Assembly: GCA_012729555.1 (NCBI GenBank)
Contig: JAAYCX010000047.1
Coordinates: 1 to 50,109 of the forward strand
Source of the DNA: Acidobacteriota bacterium
GTDB lineage: Bacteria; Acidobacteriota; UBA6911
Reading direction: 5' to 3'
DNA length: 50,109 nucleotides
The notes beneath the pieces are model-generated. The model ran no database searches. It saw only the letters and a list, made by a program, of their open reading frames with translations, and was not told the DNA's origin. The position numbers and the translations under genes were made by a program. This document shows positions 20,894 through 30,507 of this stretch, piece after piece. Numbering within the stretch: the first letter of the stretch is position 1; each line of letters begins with the position of its first letter.

Positions 20894-23578
20894 GTGATCA
20901 TTCAGAATCAGCAGCTTCCGGATATGGATCCCGAGGAGACCCAGGAATGGCTCGATTCGCTCCAGGCGGTGGTGCGCGACCGGGGGAAGGCGCGCGCCCG
21001 TTCGCTCGTGCGCCTGCTCGTGGATCGCGCCCGGTCGATGGGACTGGAGGTCCCCGAGCTGGTCCAGACCCCGTATATCAACACGATCGATCCCCGGTCC
21101 GAGCCCCCTTTCCCCGGCGATGAAGCGATGGAAAAGCGCCTCCGGCGGATCGACCGCTGGAACGCGGTGGTGATGGTGACGCGGGCGAACCGGCGCCATG
21201 ACGGCATCGGCGGCCACATCTCCACCTACGCCTCCTCGGCCGCCCTATACGGGGTGGGGTTCAACCACTTTTTCCGAGGCAAGGACGACGGGAGGGCGGG
21301 CGACCAGGTCTTTTTCCAGGGGCACGCCTCCCCCGGCATTTACGCACGGGCGTTTCTCGAGGGGCGCATTTCGGAAGCGCAGATGGACCGCTTCCGCCGG
21401 GAGGTGGAGCCGGGGCAGGGGCTTTCGTCCTACCCGCATCCGCGCCTCATGCCCGATTTCTGGGAGTTTCCCACGGTCTCCATGGGACTCGGCCCGCTGA
21501 CGGCCCTGTACCAGGCGCGTTTCAACCGCTACCTGCAGGCACGGGGGATCGCCCGCACGGAGGACTCGCGCGTCTGGTGCTTTCTCGGCGACGGGGAGTG
21601 CGACGAGCCGGAAGCCCTGGGCTCCCTCTTTCTCGCCTCGCGCGAGAAGCTCGACAACCTCATCTTCGTGGTCAACTGCAACCTCCAGCGGCTGGACGGC
21701 CCGGTGCGGGGGAACGGGAAGATCATCCAGGAACTGGAGATGGTTTTCCGCGGCGCCGGCTGGAACGTCCTCAAGGTGATCTGGGGGCGCGAGTGGGACG
21801 CGCTCCTCGCGGCGGACCGTGACGGCCTGCTCGTGGAGAAGATGAACGGCACCGTCGACGGTGCCTACCAGAAATACGCCACCGCCGGGGGCGATTATAT
21901 CCGGGAGCATTTTTTCGGCCCCGATCCCCGGCTGCGGAAGATGGTGGAGCATCTCGAGGACCGCGACCTGGAGAACCTGCGCCGGGGGGGGCACGACTAC
22001 GTGAAACTGTACGCCGCCTACCGGCGGGCGGTGGAACACAAGGGCTCCCCCACCGTGATCCTCGCCAAGACGGTCAAGGGCTGGGCGCTGGGGGAGGGTT
22101 TCCTGGGGAAGAACGTCACCCACCAGCTGAAGAAGATGAATCTCGATCAGCTGCGGGAGTTCCGCGACCTGCTCGAACTCCCCATCACCGACCGGCAGCT
22201 GGAGGACGCCCCCTACTACCACCCCGGTCCCGGCAGCCCCGAGCTCGCGTATCTCCGGGAGAGGAAGGAGGCGCTGGGGGGGAGCCTGCCGCGGCGCCTG
22301 GTCCGGGGCGGGAGCCTGCGCCTCCCGCCCGACGACGTGTACGCCGAATTCAGGGAAGGGACCGCGCCGGGGCGCGAGGTTTCGACGACCATGGTCTTCG
22401 TGCGCCTCCTGCGGCAGCTGCTGCGCGACCCGGAGATCGGCCGGCGCATCGTTCCCATCATTCCGGACGAGGCCCGGACCTTCGGCATGGACGCCATGTT
22501 CAAGGAGTTCGGGATCTACTCCTCGCTGGGGCAGCTGTACGAGTCGGTCGACGCCGGGATGCTCCTGAGCTACCACGAGTCCAAGGAGGGCCAGATCCTG
22601 GAAGAGGGGATCACGGAGGCGGGGAGCGTGGCCAGTTTCACCGCGGCGGGCACCAGCTACGCCACCCACGGCGAAGCCGTCATCCCTTTTTATATTTTCT
22701 ATTCCATGTTCGGGTTCCAGCGCACGGGCGACCTCTTCTGGGCCTTCGGCGACGCCCGGGGGCGCGGTTTCGCCCTCGGCGCCACGGCGGGGAGGACCAC
22801 CCTCAACGGCGAGGGGCTCCAGCACCAGGACGGGCACAGCCACGTGCTGGCTTCGACGGTGCCCAACATCCTGGCCTACGACCCGGCCTTCGCCTTCGAA
22901 CTGGCCGCCATCGTCCGGGACGGCCTCCGGCGCATGTACGGGCGGGGGGAGGACGTGTTTTACTACCTCACCCTCTACAACGAGAACATCCCCCACCCCG
23001 CCATGCCGGAGGGGCCGGAGGACCCGGTGGAGGGAATTCTCAAGGGGCTCTACCTCTTCAGGCCGGCGGAGGAGAAACGGGACCGCCATGTCACCCTCTT
23101 CGGCAGCGGGTCGATCATGCGCTCCGTCCTCGCGGCGCAGGAGACGCTCTCGGAGCGCTTCGGGATCTCGTCCGATGTCTGGAGCGCGACCAGCTACCAG
23201 CAGCTGCGCCAGGAGGCCCTCGCGACCGACCGCTGGAACCGGCTCCACCCGGAATCGGAACCGCGCCTCCCCTGGGTCAGCCGGGCGCTCGAAGGGGTGG
23301 CGGGGCCCTTCGTCGCCGCCACCGATTTCATGAAGATCGTGCCCGATTTCATCCGCCCCTGGGTCCCCGGGCTTTACGTCACCCTGGGGACGGACGGCTA
23401 CGGGCGCAGCGACACCCGCGAGCGGCTGCGGCGTCATTTCGAGGTCGACGCCGAGAGCATCGCCGTCGCCGCGCTCCACGCGCTCTGCCGGGAAGGCCGG
23501 CTGCCGGCGGCGGAGGCGGCGCGCGGCATCCGCGACCTCGGCGTGGACCCGGAGGCTCCCGACCCGCTCCATGCGTGA
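20894..23578 (+). CDS. aceE: Pyruvate dehydrogenase E1 component, homodimeric type
   Basis: About 894 residues, the length of E. coli AceE. It decarboxylates pyruvate with thiamine diphosphate and acetylates the lipoyl domain of E2. The start region (MDPEETQEWLDSL) matches the family's N-terminal helix. The thiamine site is FLGDGECDEPEALGSL followed by NCNLQRLDGPVRGNG. Later landmarks are SYHESKEGQILEEGI, LQHQDGHSH and TDGYGRSDTRERLRRHFEVD. I prefer GTG 20894 with AAAGGGG upstream; GTG 20885 would add three residues. No E2 or E3 gene lies in this window, so the rest of the complex is encoded elsewhere. Confidence 0.97.
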   Translation: MIIQNQQLPDMDPEETQEWLDSLQAVVRDRGKARARSLVRLLVDRARSMGLEVPELVQTPYINTIDPRSEPPFPGDEAMEKRLRRIDRWNAVVMVTRANRRHDGIGGHISTYASSAALYGVGFNHFFRGKDDGRAGDQVFFQGHASPGIYARAFLEGRISEAQMDRFRREVEPGQGLSSYPHPRLMPDFWEFPTVSMGLGPLTALYQARFNRYLQARGIARTEDSRVWCFLGDGECDEPEALGSLFLASREKLDNLIFVVNCNLQRLDGPVRGNGKIIQELEMVFRGAGWNVLKVIWGREWDALLAADRDGLLVEKMNGTVDGAYQKYATAGGDYIREHFFGPDPRLRKMVEHLEDRDLENLRRGGHDYVKLYAAYRRAVEHKGSPTVILAKTVKGWALGEGFLGKNVTHQLKKMNLDQLREFRDLLELPITDRQLEDAPYYHPGPGSPELAYLRERKEALGGSLPRRLVRGGSLRLPPDDVYAEFREGTAPGREVSTTMVFVRLLRQLLRDPEIGRRIVPIIPDEARTFGMDAMFKEFGIYSSLGQLYESVDAGMLLSYHESKEGQILEEGITEAGSVASFTAAGTSYATHGEAVIPFYIFYSMFGFQRTGDLFWAFGDARGRGFALGATAGRTTLNGEGLQHQDGHSHVLASTVPNILAYDPAFAFELAAIVRDGLRRMYGRGEDVFYYLTLYNENIPHPAMPEGPEDPVEGILKGLYLFRPAEEKRDRHVTLFGSGSIMRSVLAAQETLSERFGISSDVWSATSYQQLRQEALATDRWNRLHPESEPRLPWVSRALEGVAGPFVAATDFMKIVPDFIRPWVPGLYVTLGTDGYGRSDTRERLRRHFEVDAESIAVAALHALCREGRLPAAEAARGIRDLGVDPEAPDPLHA

Positions 23579-23622
23579 TCGCGGCGCGGGACGGACTCCA
23601 TGACAGCGAGACGGAGAAGGAT

Positions 23623-25350
23623 ATGAGACGAAACCTGGCGGTCTTCTGGATGTGGCTCCTGTGCGCGCCCGGGCTCCTGGCGCAGCAGGTAGCCGTCGAG
23701 GAATACGTGCTGCCCAACGGGCTGCGCCTCCTGATGGTGCCCAGGAAGGGGGACCCCAACATCGCCGCCGGGTGGATCGCGCGGGTGGGTTCGGTCAACG
23801 AGCGCCAGGGCATCACCGGCATCTCCCACCTGCTCGAACACATGATGTTCAAGGGGACGCGCGTCGTCGGGACCACCGACATCGAACGGGACCTCCGCCT
23901 GCTGGCGGAGATGGACGCGCTGAAGGCCGAGATCGGCCGGGAGGAGCGGGCGCAGATCGAGCGCCTCCGGCTGGGCGAGATCGCCGACCTCGGCGACCCG
24001 GACAGCCGGACCGGGCGGCACGCCGAGCTCCTCGAGAAGTTCGCCCGGCTCGAGGCGGAGGCCGCGGAGCTGATCGTGCGCAACGAGTTCGACCGGATCT
24101 ACACCCACGCGGGCGCCAGCGGCATGAACGCGGGGACGGGGCGCGACTACACCGTCTATTTCATCAACGTTCCCGCCAACAAGCTGGAACTCTGGTTCTG
24201 GATGGAGTCGGACCGGCTGCTGAACCCCGTCTTCCGCGAGTTCTACCCGGAGCGGGAAGTGGTCCAGGAGGAACGGCGCATGACGGTCGACAGCACCCCC
24301 ACCGGCCGGCTCGAGGAGCAGTTCGACGCGCTCTTTTTCAGCTCCTCCCCCTACGCCTGGCCCGTCATCGGGTGGCCCAGCGACCTGGGCGGGATCACGC
24401 GGGAGGAGGCCGAGGCCTACTTCGGGCTCCACTACGCCCCCAACAACCTGAGCGCCTGCCTCGTGGGGGACTTCGACCCCGCCGAGGCCCGCCGCCTGGC
24501 GGACCGCTATTTCGGCCGCCTCCGGCCGAACCCCCGGGGACGCCCGGTGGTCCGGACCCGCGAAATCGAGCAGACGGCCGAAAAGCGGATGGTCGCGCAT
24601 GCCGAAACCCGTCCCCAGGTGGAGGTCCGCTACCATTCCGTGGCCGACGGGCACGTGGACGAGCCGGCGCTCCTGGTCCTGGGCGCCCTGCTGAGCGGGG
24701 AGACCGGGCGGCTTCACAAGGCGCTGGTCCTGGACAAGAAGATCGCCAACAGCGCCTCCGCCGGCCAGAACGGGATGAAGTACGAGGGATACTTCGCCCT
24801 GGGAGGCGTGGCCAGGCCCGAGAGCAGCCCCGAGGAGGTGGAGCGGGCGCTCTACGCCGAAATCGAAAGACTGCAGCGGGAGCCGGTCGGGGAGAGGGAA
24901 CTGGAGAAGGTGAAGAACCAGTTCGCGGCCGACAACCTGCGGAGGATGGAAAGCCGGCTCTACCTCATGCTGCAGCTCCTGGTGGCCGACAGCAACCGGG
25001 GCTGGCAGAGCTTCAACGAGGACCCGCGGCGGGTGGCGGCCGTCACCGCGGAGGACGTCCGGCGGGTGGCCGGCCGCTATTTCCGGCCGGAAAACCGGGC
25101 GGTCGCCCTCTACTACACGAAGGAGGCGGAGGGCGGCGACGACCCGCTGCTCGAGGGGCTGGACCCGCAGGAGCGGGCGGAACTGGGGCAGTTCAGGGGG
25201 GCGGTGGCCGGGATGGGGAGCGAGGAGGCGCGGGCGATCCTCGGGAAGGTCCGGGCCCAGGAGGGTTCGGCGCCGCCCGAAAAACGGAAATACGTGGCCG
25301 CCCTCATCCGCCTGCTCGAGGAGAGGATCGCGAAGGAGGGAGACCGATGA
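23623..25350 (+). CDS. Secreted M16 zinc metallopeptidase (catalytic subunit)
   Basis: 575 residues. A signal peptide (MRRNLAVFWMWLLCAPGLLAQQ) leads to an M16 peptidase domain with the inverted zinc motif HLLEH (H69, E72, H73) in GISHLLEHMMFKGT. A long helical insertion of about 75 residues separates this from the NEFDRIYTHAGASGMNAGTGRDYTVYF segment and the downstream VVQEERRMTVDSTP. The second, non-catalytic M16 domain follows. It probably degrades or processes peptides outside the cytoplasm. ATG 23623 has a GGAGAAGG site. Its stop overlaps the start of an M16 partner lacking the zinc motif, the usual arrangement of two-subunit M16B peptidases. Confidence 0.93.
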   Translation: MRRNLAVFWMWLLCAPGLLAQQVAVEEYVLPNGLRLLMVPRKGDPNIAAGWIARVGSVNERQGITGISHLLEHMMFKGTRVVGTTDIERDLRLLAEMDALKAEIGREERAQIERLRLGEIADLGDPDSRTGRHAELLEKFARLEAEAAELIVRNEFDRIYTHAGASGMNAGTGRDYTVYFINVPANKLELWFWMESDRLLNPVFREFYPEREVVQEERRMTVDSTPTGRLEEQFDALFFSSSPYAWPVIGWPSDLGGITREEAEAYFGLHYAPNNLSACLVGDFDPAEARRLADRYFGRLRPNPRGRPVVRTREIEQTAEKRMVAHAETRPQVEVRYHSVADGHVDEPALLVLGALLSGETGRLHKALVLDKKIANSASAGQNGMKYEGYFALGGVARPESSPEEVERALYAEIERLQREPVGERELEKVKNQFAADNLRRMESRLYLMLQLLVADSNRGWQSFNEDPRRVAAVTAEDVRRVAGRYFRPENRAVALYYTKEAEGGDDPLLEGLDPQERAELGQFRGAVAGMGSEEARAILGKVRAQEGSAPPEKRKYVAALIRLLEERIAKEGDR

Positions 25351-26843
25351 TGCGACGAAGCGGACGGGTGTGCCTTTCCTGCATTGTCTGGATGTTCGGA
25401 GCGTCGATCCTGTTCGGCCAGGGGGAGGGGGCGGTACCGCCGCATCCCCGGGACATCGTCTACCAGCCGCTCGACTACGTCCCTCCGAAGGCGGCGGACC
25501 ACCGGCAGGCCGTGGCCCCGGGCGTGCCGGTATTCTTCGTCGAGGACCACGATCTCCCGCTCGTTCACGTGTCGGCCTACATCCGCACGGGCGCCTACCT
25601 CGACCCCGCCGGGAAGGCGGGGCTCGCGGCCGCCGTGGGGAACCAGCTGCGCTCGGGCGGCACGACGGGCCGCCGGGCGGAGGAATTCGACGAGGAGGCC
25701 GATTTCCTGGCCGCGGTCCTCGAAAGTTCGGTCGGTCCGACCGCGGGACGGGCCTCGGTCAATTTCATGGCCAAGGACACGGACCGGGCGCTCGACCTTT
25801 TCTTCGACATGCTGCGCCGCCCCGCCTTCGAGCAGGACCGGCTCGACCTCTACAAGGGGCGGCAGCTGCAGGCCATGGAGCGGCGCAACGACCAGACGAA
25901 TGAGATCGAGAGCCGGGAATGGAGCCGCCTCCTCTTCGGGGAGGACCACTTCTCCAACCGCCACAGCACGCGGGAGTCGATCTCCTCGCTCACCCGGGAG
26001 GACCTGATCGAGTTTCACCGGCGCTGCTTTCATCCCGGGAACCTGATCCTGGCCGTCTCGGGCGATTTCCGGACCGCGGAGATGAAAGCGGCGCTGGAGC
26101 GGGCGATGTCCGGTTGGGAGAAGGGCGAGGGCGCGCCCCCGGTCCCCCCGCCGGACGCGTCTCCCTCCCCCGGAATCTACATGGTCGACAAGCCGGATGT
26201 GAACCAGGCCCGGGTTTCGCTCGGACACCGCGGGATCCGGCGCGGGGACCAGGACGAGATCGTCGTGGACGTCATGAACGACATCCTGGGCGGCTCCGGG
26301 TTCACCTCCCGGATCATGAGCCGGGTGCGGACCGAGGAGGGGCTGGCCTACGACACCGGCTCCCGCTACGCGGCGGGCATTTATTACCCGGGGGATTTCC
26401 GGGCCTGGTTCCAGACCAAAAGCGCGGCCGCGGCCCGGGCGGCGCGCATCGTGATCGAGGAGATCGAGCGGATGCGCCGGACCAGGGTGGATCCCGGGGA
26501 GCTGGAAACCGTGAAGAACCAGGCGGTGGAGATCTTCCCCCGCATCTTCGCCACGGCGCGCGCCACGGCCGACACCTTCGCCGCGGACGCCTACACCGGG
26601 CGCGACCCCCGTTTCTGGGACACCTACCGGGACAGGGTCCGGGCGGTCACCGTCGACGACGTTCATCGTGCGGCCAATGCCCACCTCCATCCGGACGGCC
26701 TCGTGATCCTCGCGGTCGGCAATGTCGACGAGGTGCTCCGGGGGGACCCGGCCCGGCCCGAGGACTCGTTCGGGAAGATGGGGAGGGGCGGCATCGTCCG
26801 CATCCCGCTCCCCGACCCGATGACGATGGAGTACCCGAAGTAG
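25347..26843 (+). CDS. Secreted M16-family partner subunit without zinc motif
   Basis: 498 residues. A signal peptide (CIVWMFGASILFGQ) leads to an M16 fold. Where the active subunit has HLLEH this protein reads GLAAAVGNQLRSGGTT, so it cannot bind zinc in the normal way. The C-terminal half keeps family features: HPGNLILAVSGDF, the RVSLGHRGIRRGDQDEIVVDVMNDILGG segment and SRIMSRVRTEEGLAY, the last corresponding to the R/Y substrate-binding pair found in the non-catalytic domain. It starts at ATG 25347, overlapping the catalytic subunit by 4 bases, and probably forms an obligate heterodimer with it. The stop is 13 bases from a convergent gene. Confidence 0.92.
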   Translation: MMRRSGRVCLSCIVWMFGASILFGQGEGAVPPHPRDIVYQPLDYVPPKAADHRQAVAPGVPVFFVEDHDLPLVHVSAYIRTGAYLDPAGKAGLAAAVGNQLRSGGTTGRRAEEFDEEADFLAAVLESSVGPTAGRASVNFMAKDTDRALDLFFDMLRRPAFEQDRLDLYKGRQLQAMERRNDQTNEIESREWSRLLFGEDHFSNRHSTRESISSLTREDLIEFHRRCFHPGNLILAVSGDFRTAEMKAALERAMSGWEKGEGAPPVPPPDASPSPGIYMVDKPDVNQARVSLGHRGIRRGDQDEIVVDVMNDILGGSGFTSRIMSRVRTEEGLAYDTGSRYAAGIYYPGDFRAWFQTKSAAAARAARIVIEEIERMRRTRVDPGELETVKNQAVEIFPRIFATARATADTFAADAYTGRDPRFWDTYRDRVRAVTVDDVHRAANAHLHPDGLVILAVGNVDEVLRGDPARPEDSFGKMGRGGIVRIPLPDPMTMEYPK

Positions 26844-26856
26844 GGGCGCGGGCCCG

Positions 26857-27828
26857 TCAGCGGTCCACGTACCCCCCCCGGGTGCGGGCCTTGAGCCCCG
26901 GGCGGGTGACGACGGCCTTCACCTCGCGGAAGGAGCCGTCGTGCTTCAGGTTCCGGGGGTAGTACCCCAGGCTGTACAGGTTGCGGAGTTCGCGGGCGAT
27001 GCGGGCGAAGGCCGGGCCCAGGTCGGCCTCGCGCGAGGAGTCGACCAGGAGCCCGCCGCTCGATCGCGCCAGGGCCTCGAGGTATTTCCGGCCGGCGTCG
27101 CGCTCGGGGCCGTCGCGCCGCGAGGGGACGGGGATGGGGCTCCAGCGCGGGGCGCGCTTTTTGCCGGGGGCGAAATAGACGCTGTAGATGGGGGCTTCGG
27201 TCCGGCGCGCGAGTTCCAGCGTCTCCTCCCGGCTCACCGATTCGCTCCGGTTGTCGATCCCGTCGCTCAGGATCACCATCGCCTTGCGCCCGTATTCCAG
27301 TTTCAGGACCTGCTCCATCGTGAGCCAGACCGCTTCGTAGACCGCGCTCAGCCCCCCCGGACGGATTTTCCGGATCGCTTCCGGGTTCTTCCGGTGATAG
27401 ATGCTGAAGGGTTCGATCAGGGTGACCTCGTCCGCGAAGGAGACGACGGCGGCCGCATCGTCCTCCCGCAGGAGCCTCACGAAGCGCATCGCCTCCGCCT
27501 GGATCCGGGAGAGCTGCGACTCGGTGCTCCCGCTCGTGTCGATCACGAGCGCCACCGAGATGGGGTCCTCCACCGCGGCGAAGGCTGCGATCTCCTGCGG
27601 AACGCCGTCCTCGAAAACCCGGAAGTCTTCCCTCGTGAGCCCCGTGACGTAGCCGCCGTCGCCCGAGGTGACCACCACCGGCAGGGACACCATCTCCACG
27701 GCCGCCCGGATCGTGCTCCCGGCCCGCGGCGGGGGGGCATCGGGCGGCTCGGTCCGGGCCGCCGGCCCCTGACCGAGTCCGGCGAGCGTGGCGATCAAAA
27801 CCGCCGTCAGTTTCAGGGTGCGTTTCAT
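26857..27828 (-). CDS. Secreted VWFA-domain protein, acidobacterial type (second of two)
   Basis: 323 residues with the same architecture as the VWFA protein at 18574-19566. After the signal peptide comes VEMVSLPVVVTSGDGGYVTGLTREDFRVFEDG, then the VWA domain with intact MIDAS DTSGS, MVILSDGIDN, and the ending NLYSLGYYPRN plus RTRGGYVD. It has an insertion (GKKRAPRWSPIPVPSRRDGPE) before the last conserved block. The gene is last in an operon with DAHP synthase, an epimerase and 3-methyladenine glycosylase, starting 7 bases after the glycosylase stop. That context does not explain its function. Confidence 0.88.
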   Translation of the reverse strand: MKRTLKLTAVLIATLAGLGQGPAARTEPPDAPPPRAGSTIRAAVEMVSLPVVVTSGDGGYVTGLTREDFRVFEDGVPQEIAAFAAVEDPISVALVIDTSGSTESQLSRIQAEAMRFVRLLREDDAAAVVSFADEVTLIEPFSIYHRKNPEAIRKIRPGGLSAVYEAVWLTMEQVLKLEYGRKAMVILSDGIDNRSESVSREETLELARRTEAPIYSVYFAPGKKRAPRWSPIPVPSRRDGPERDAGRKYLEALARSSGGLLVDSSREADLGPAFARIARELRNLYSLGYYPRNLKHDGSFREVKAVVTRPGLKARTRGGYVDR

Positions 27829-27835
27829 GGCGTTG

Positions 27836-28462
27836 TCATCCCCGGTTCAGGCGGGCGGGGCCCGAAACCGCGCGGGAGTGCGCGTCGAAAAAGCGCAGCG
27901 GCCACCCGGCCGCCTCGCCCGCGTAGGCCACGCCGATGCGGGGGGTCGCCCGGATGGTGCGCGGCCGGTCCGGGCCGCGGGCGAGGCGCACCTTTCCCCC
28001 CGCGAGCAGGTCCATGCCGCTCGCGGCGGTGGTGATTCCCAATCCCCGGCAGAGGCGTCCCGGGCCGCTCAGGAGTTTTTCCGGGGCCCCCGCCGGGGCT
28101 TCGGCCGCCCGCAGCAGCACCGCCTCGGCCAGCCCCTCGGTCCTCGTGACGACGTTGGCGCAGTGATGCATGCCGTAGACCAGGTAAACGTACAGGTGCC
28201 CCCCGTCCCGGTACATCGGCTCCACGCGCGGCGTGCGCCTCCCCCGGCAGGAATGGGCCGCCGGGTCGTCCCGTCCGAGGTAGGCCTCCGTCTCCACGAT
28301 CCGCGCCCCGTACCAGTGGCCCCCGTGCCGGCACGCGATCCAGGCGCCGATGAGCCCGCGTGCCGCCCTGGCGGTGTCCCCGCGCAGGAAGGAGCGGGGG
28401 ATCTCCTCCAGCCCCGCGAACGTTTCGTCGAAGCGGAGCCGGGGATCGGGCGCCGGCGTCAT
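27836..28462 (-). CDS. DNA-3-methyladenine glycosylase (AAG/MPG type)
   Basis: 208 residues. This is the AAG-fold glycosylase that flips out and excises alkylated purines, starting base-excision repair. Family landmarks are ARGLIGAWIACR, the catalytic glutamate region ARIVETEAYLGRDDPAAHSCRG, MYRDGGHLYVYLVYGMHHCANVV with the DNA-intercalating tyrosine region, and LLSGPGRLCRGLGI. ATG 28462 overlaps the stop of the upstream epimerase gene by 4 bases. The final part (SRAVSGPARLNRG) is normal length for the family. Confidence 0.93.
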   Translation of the reverse strand: MTPAPDPRLRFDETFAGLEEIPRSFLRGDTARAARGLIGAWIACRHGGHWYGARIVETEAYLGRDDPAAHSCRGRRTPRVEPMYRDGGHLYVYLVYGMHHCANVVTRTEGLAEAVLLRAAEAPAGAPEKLLSGPGRLCRGLGITTAASGMDLLAGGKVRLARGPDRPRTIRATPRIGVAYAGEAAGWPLRFFDAHSRAVSGPARLNRG

Positions 28463-29363
28463 TTCGACCCCGGCCCGAACAGCCGACCGAGGATCTCCTC
28501 CAGGCGCGGGTAGCGGAACCGGTAGCCCGACCGCTCGAGCTTGCCCGGCGAGACGCGGGCGCTGGCCAGGAGAAGCTCATCGGCCATCTGCCCGAAGGCC
28601 AGGCGCGCGGCGAAGGCCGGAAGGGCCGTGAAGGCCGGGCGGCCGAGCGCGCGTGCCAGGACCCGGGCAAACTCCGCGTTGGTGACCGGATGGGGCGAGA
28701 CCGTGTTGACGGGGCCGTGCAGGTCGTCGTGCCCGATCGCGTGGAGGATGACGCCGACCAGGTCGTCGAGCGCAATCCAGCTCATGTACTGCCGGCCGCT
28801 GCCGATGCGGCCCCCGAAACCGGCGCGAAAGGCCGGGAGCATCCGGTCGAGCGCCCCCCCCGCGCGCTCAGGACCATGCCGAGCCGGGGGTGGACCACCC
28901 GGATGCCGCGCGCGGCGGCCGGGGCGGCTTCCGCCTCCCACGCCCGGCATACCTCGGCGAGAAAACCGGTTCCCGGGCCGCTCTCCTCGTCGAGCGCCTC
29001 CTCCCCCCGGTTTCCGTAATACCCCACGGCCGAAACGCTGACCAGCACCCGGGGGGGGCGATCCGTCCGGGCGAGCGCCCCGGCCAGGAGCCGCGTCCCC
29101 AGGACGCGGCTCTCGAGGATCCGGCGTTTCCGCTCCGCCGTCCAGCGCCCGGAGGCGATGTTTTCGCCGGCAAGGTGGACCACCGCGTCCAGCCCCTCCA
29201 GGGAAGAGGGGTCCAGGGTCCCGGCTTCGATGTCCCAGCGGATTTCATCGGCCCCCCGGGGGGGGCGGCGGACCATGTGCAGGGCGCGGTGCCCGTTTGC
29301 GGCCAGGTGGGAGACCAGGGCGGACCCGACGAGCCCGGTGGATCCCGTGATCAGGATTTTCAT
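28459..29363 (-). pseudogene. TIGR01777-type NAD-dependent epimerase, frameshifted
   Basis: The gene begins with MKILITGSTGLVGSALVSHL (Rossmann motif GxTGxxG) and DAVVHLAGENI, and continues through SVSAVGYYGNRGEE and VVHPRLGMVLSARGG. The reading frame then breaks at a run of eight C on the plus strand (28854-28861; eight G in the coding sense). The rest of the protein continues in another frame as ALDRMLPAFRAGFGGRIGSGRQYMSWI and ends at 28459. One extra G would restore one continuous protein of about 300 residues, the normal length. It is either a homopolymer sequencing error or a real disruption. The function of this YfcH-like family is poorly known. Confidence 0.85.
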
Positions 29364-29396
29364 GGCGGCCTCGCGTTCCGGCATCCGCTCCCGGTT

Positions 29397-30416
29397 TCAG
29401 GCCATGGACCGGCCCAGGACCGGGGCGATCTGCCCGATTTCCCTCATCAGCTGCTCGAACTCGACCGGGTCGAGGGACTGGTTCCCGTCCGACATCGCCT
29501 GTTCGGGGTGGGAATGCACCTCGATGATCAACCCGTCGGCGCCGACGGCGACGGCCGCCCGGGACATGGGGATCACCTTCTCCCGGCGGCCGGTGCCATG
29601 GCTGGGATCGACGATGATGGGGAGGTGGCTGGCGTGCTGCACCGCGGGGACGACGCTCAGATCGAGGGTGTTGCGCGTGTGATCGGCGAAGGTCCGTATC
29701 CCCCGTTCGCACAGGATCACGCGGTAATTCCCCTCGGAGAGGATGTACTCGGCCGCCATGAGCAGCTCGTCCAGGGTCGCCGCATTGCCCCGCTTGAGCA
29801 GCACCGGGCTGCTTGAGCGGCCCACCCGTTTCAGGAGCGAGAAATTCTGCATGTTGCGCGCGCCGACCTGGATGATGTCGGCGTAGCGCTCCACCAGGTC
29901 GACGCTCTCGACGTCGACCGCCTCGGTGACGATCTTGAGACCGAACTCCTCCCGCACCTCGGCCAGGATCTGGAGTCCCTCCAGGGCGAGGCCCTGGAAG
30001 CTGTAGGGCGAGGTCCTCGGCTTGAAGGCCCCTCCCCGGAAGAGGCGGGCGCCCGCGGCGGCGACCCGGGAGGCCGTTTCCCGGGCCTGCTGCCGGCTTT
30101 CCACGGCGCACGGCCCCGCGATGACGGCCAGTTGCCCGCCCCCGATGCGGACCCCGTCCCCGAGGTCGATGACGGTCGTGTCTTCCTTGAGTTCGCGTCC
30201 CACCAGCTTGTAGGGCTTCGATACCGGGACGCATTCACCGACGCCGGGGAGCGCCTCCAGCGCAAAGGGTTCCACCGGCGCCCGGTTGCCGGTGATGCCG
30301 ATCGCGGTCCGGGTGCTTCCGGGGATCGGGTGGGGCTTGAACCCCATCGACTCGATCTTGCGGCATACGGCGTCGATCTCCTCCCGGGTCGCGTTCGACT
30401 TCATCATGACCAGCAT
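29397..30416 (-). CDS. aroF: 3-deoxy-7-phosphoheptulonate synthase, type I-beta with N-terminal regulatory domain
   Basis: 339 residues. It condenses phosphoenolpyruvate and erythrose 4-phosphate, the first step of aromatic amino acid synthesis. Residues 1-75 form a ferredoxin-like regulatory domain ([22 protein letters not shown]) as in the Thermotoga enzyme, where it mediates feedback inhibition by Tyr/Phe. The catalytic barrel shows [10 protein letters not shown] (metal cysteine), [29 protein letters not shown] and [23 protein letters not shown] precedes the ATG, and TAGAAT (30450-30455, minus strand) may be its -10. First gene of a four-gene minus-strand operon. Confidence 0.95.
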   Translation of the reverse strand: MLVMMKSNATREEIDAVCRKIESMGFKPHPIPGSTRTAIGITGNRAPVEPFALEALPGVGECVPVSKPYKLVGRELKEDTTVIDLGDGVRIGGGQLAVIAGPCAVESRQQARETASRVAAAGARLFRGGAFKPRTSPYSFQGLALEGLQILAEVREEFGLKIVTEAVDVESVDLVERYADIIQVGARNMQNFSLLKRVGRSSSPVLLKRGNAATLDELLMAAEYILSEGNYRVILCERGIRTFADHTRNTLDLSVVPAVQHASHLPIIVDPSHGTGRREKVIPMSRAAVAVGADGLIIEVHSHPEQAMSDGNQSLDPVEFEQLMREIGQIAPVLGRSMA

Positions 30417-30507
30417 CGGGCACTCTCCTCCAGTGGGTCTTAAAGCCCCATTCTAATACAATCCGGGTGGAGGGGACAGCGGCCATTTTGCGGCCGCGGG
30501 GGAGGGA

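Noticed and set aside
30479-30497. GCGGCC/GGCCGC hairpin between the DAHP synthase and alcohol dehydrogenase genes
   Set aside because: Only 6 bp and no T-tract on either strand, so not a convincing terminator; NotI-like palindromes are frequent at this GC content.
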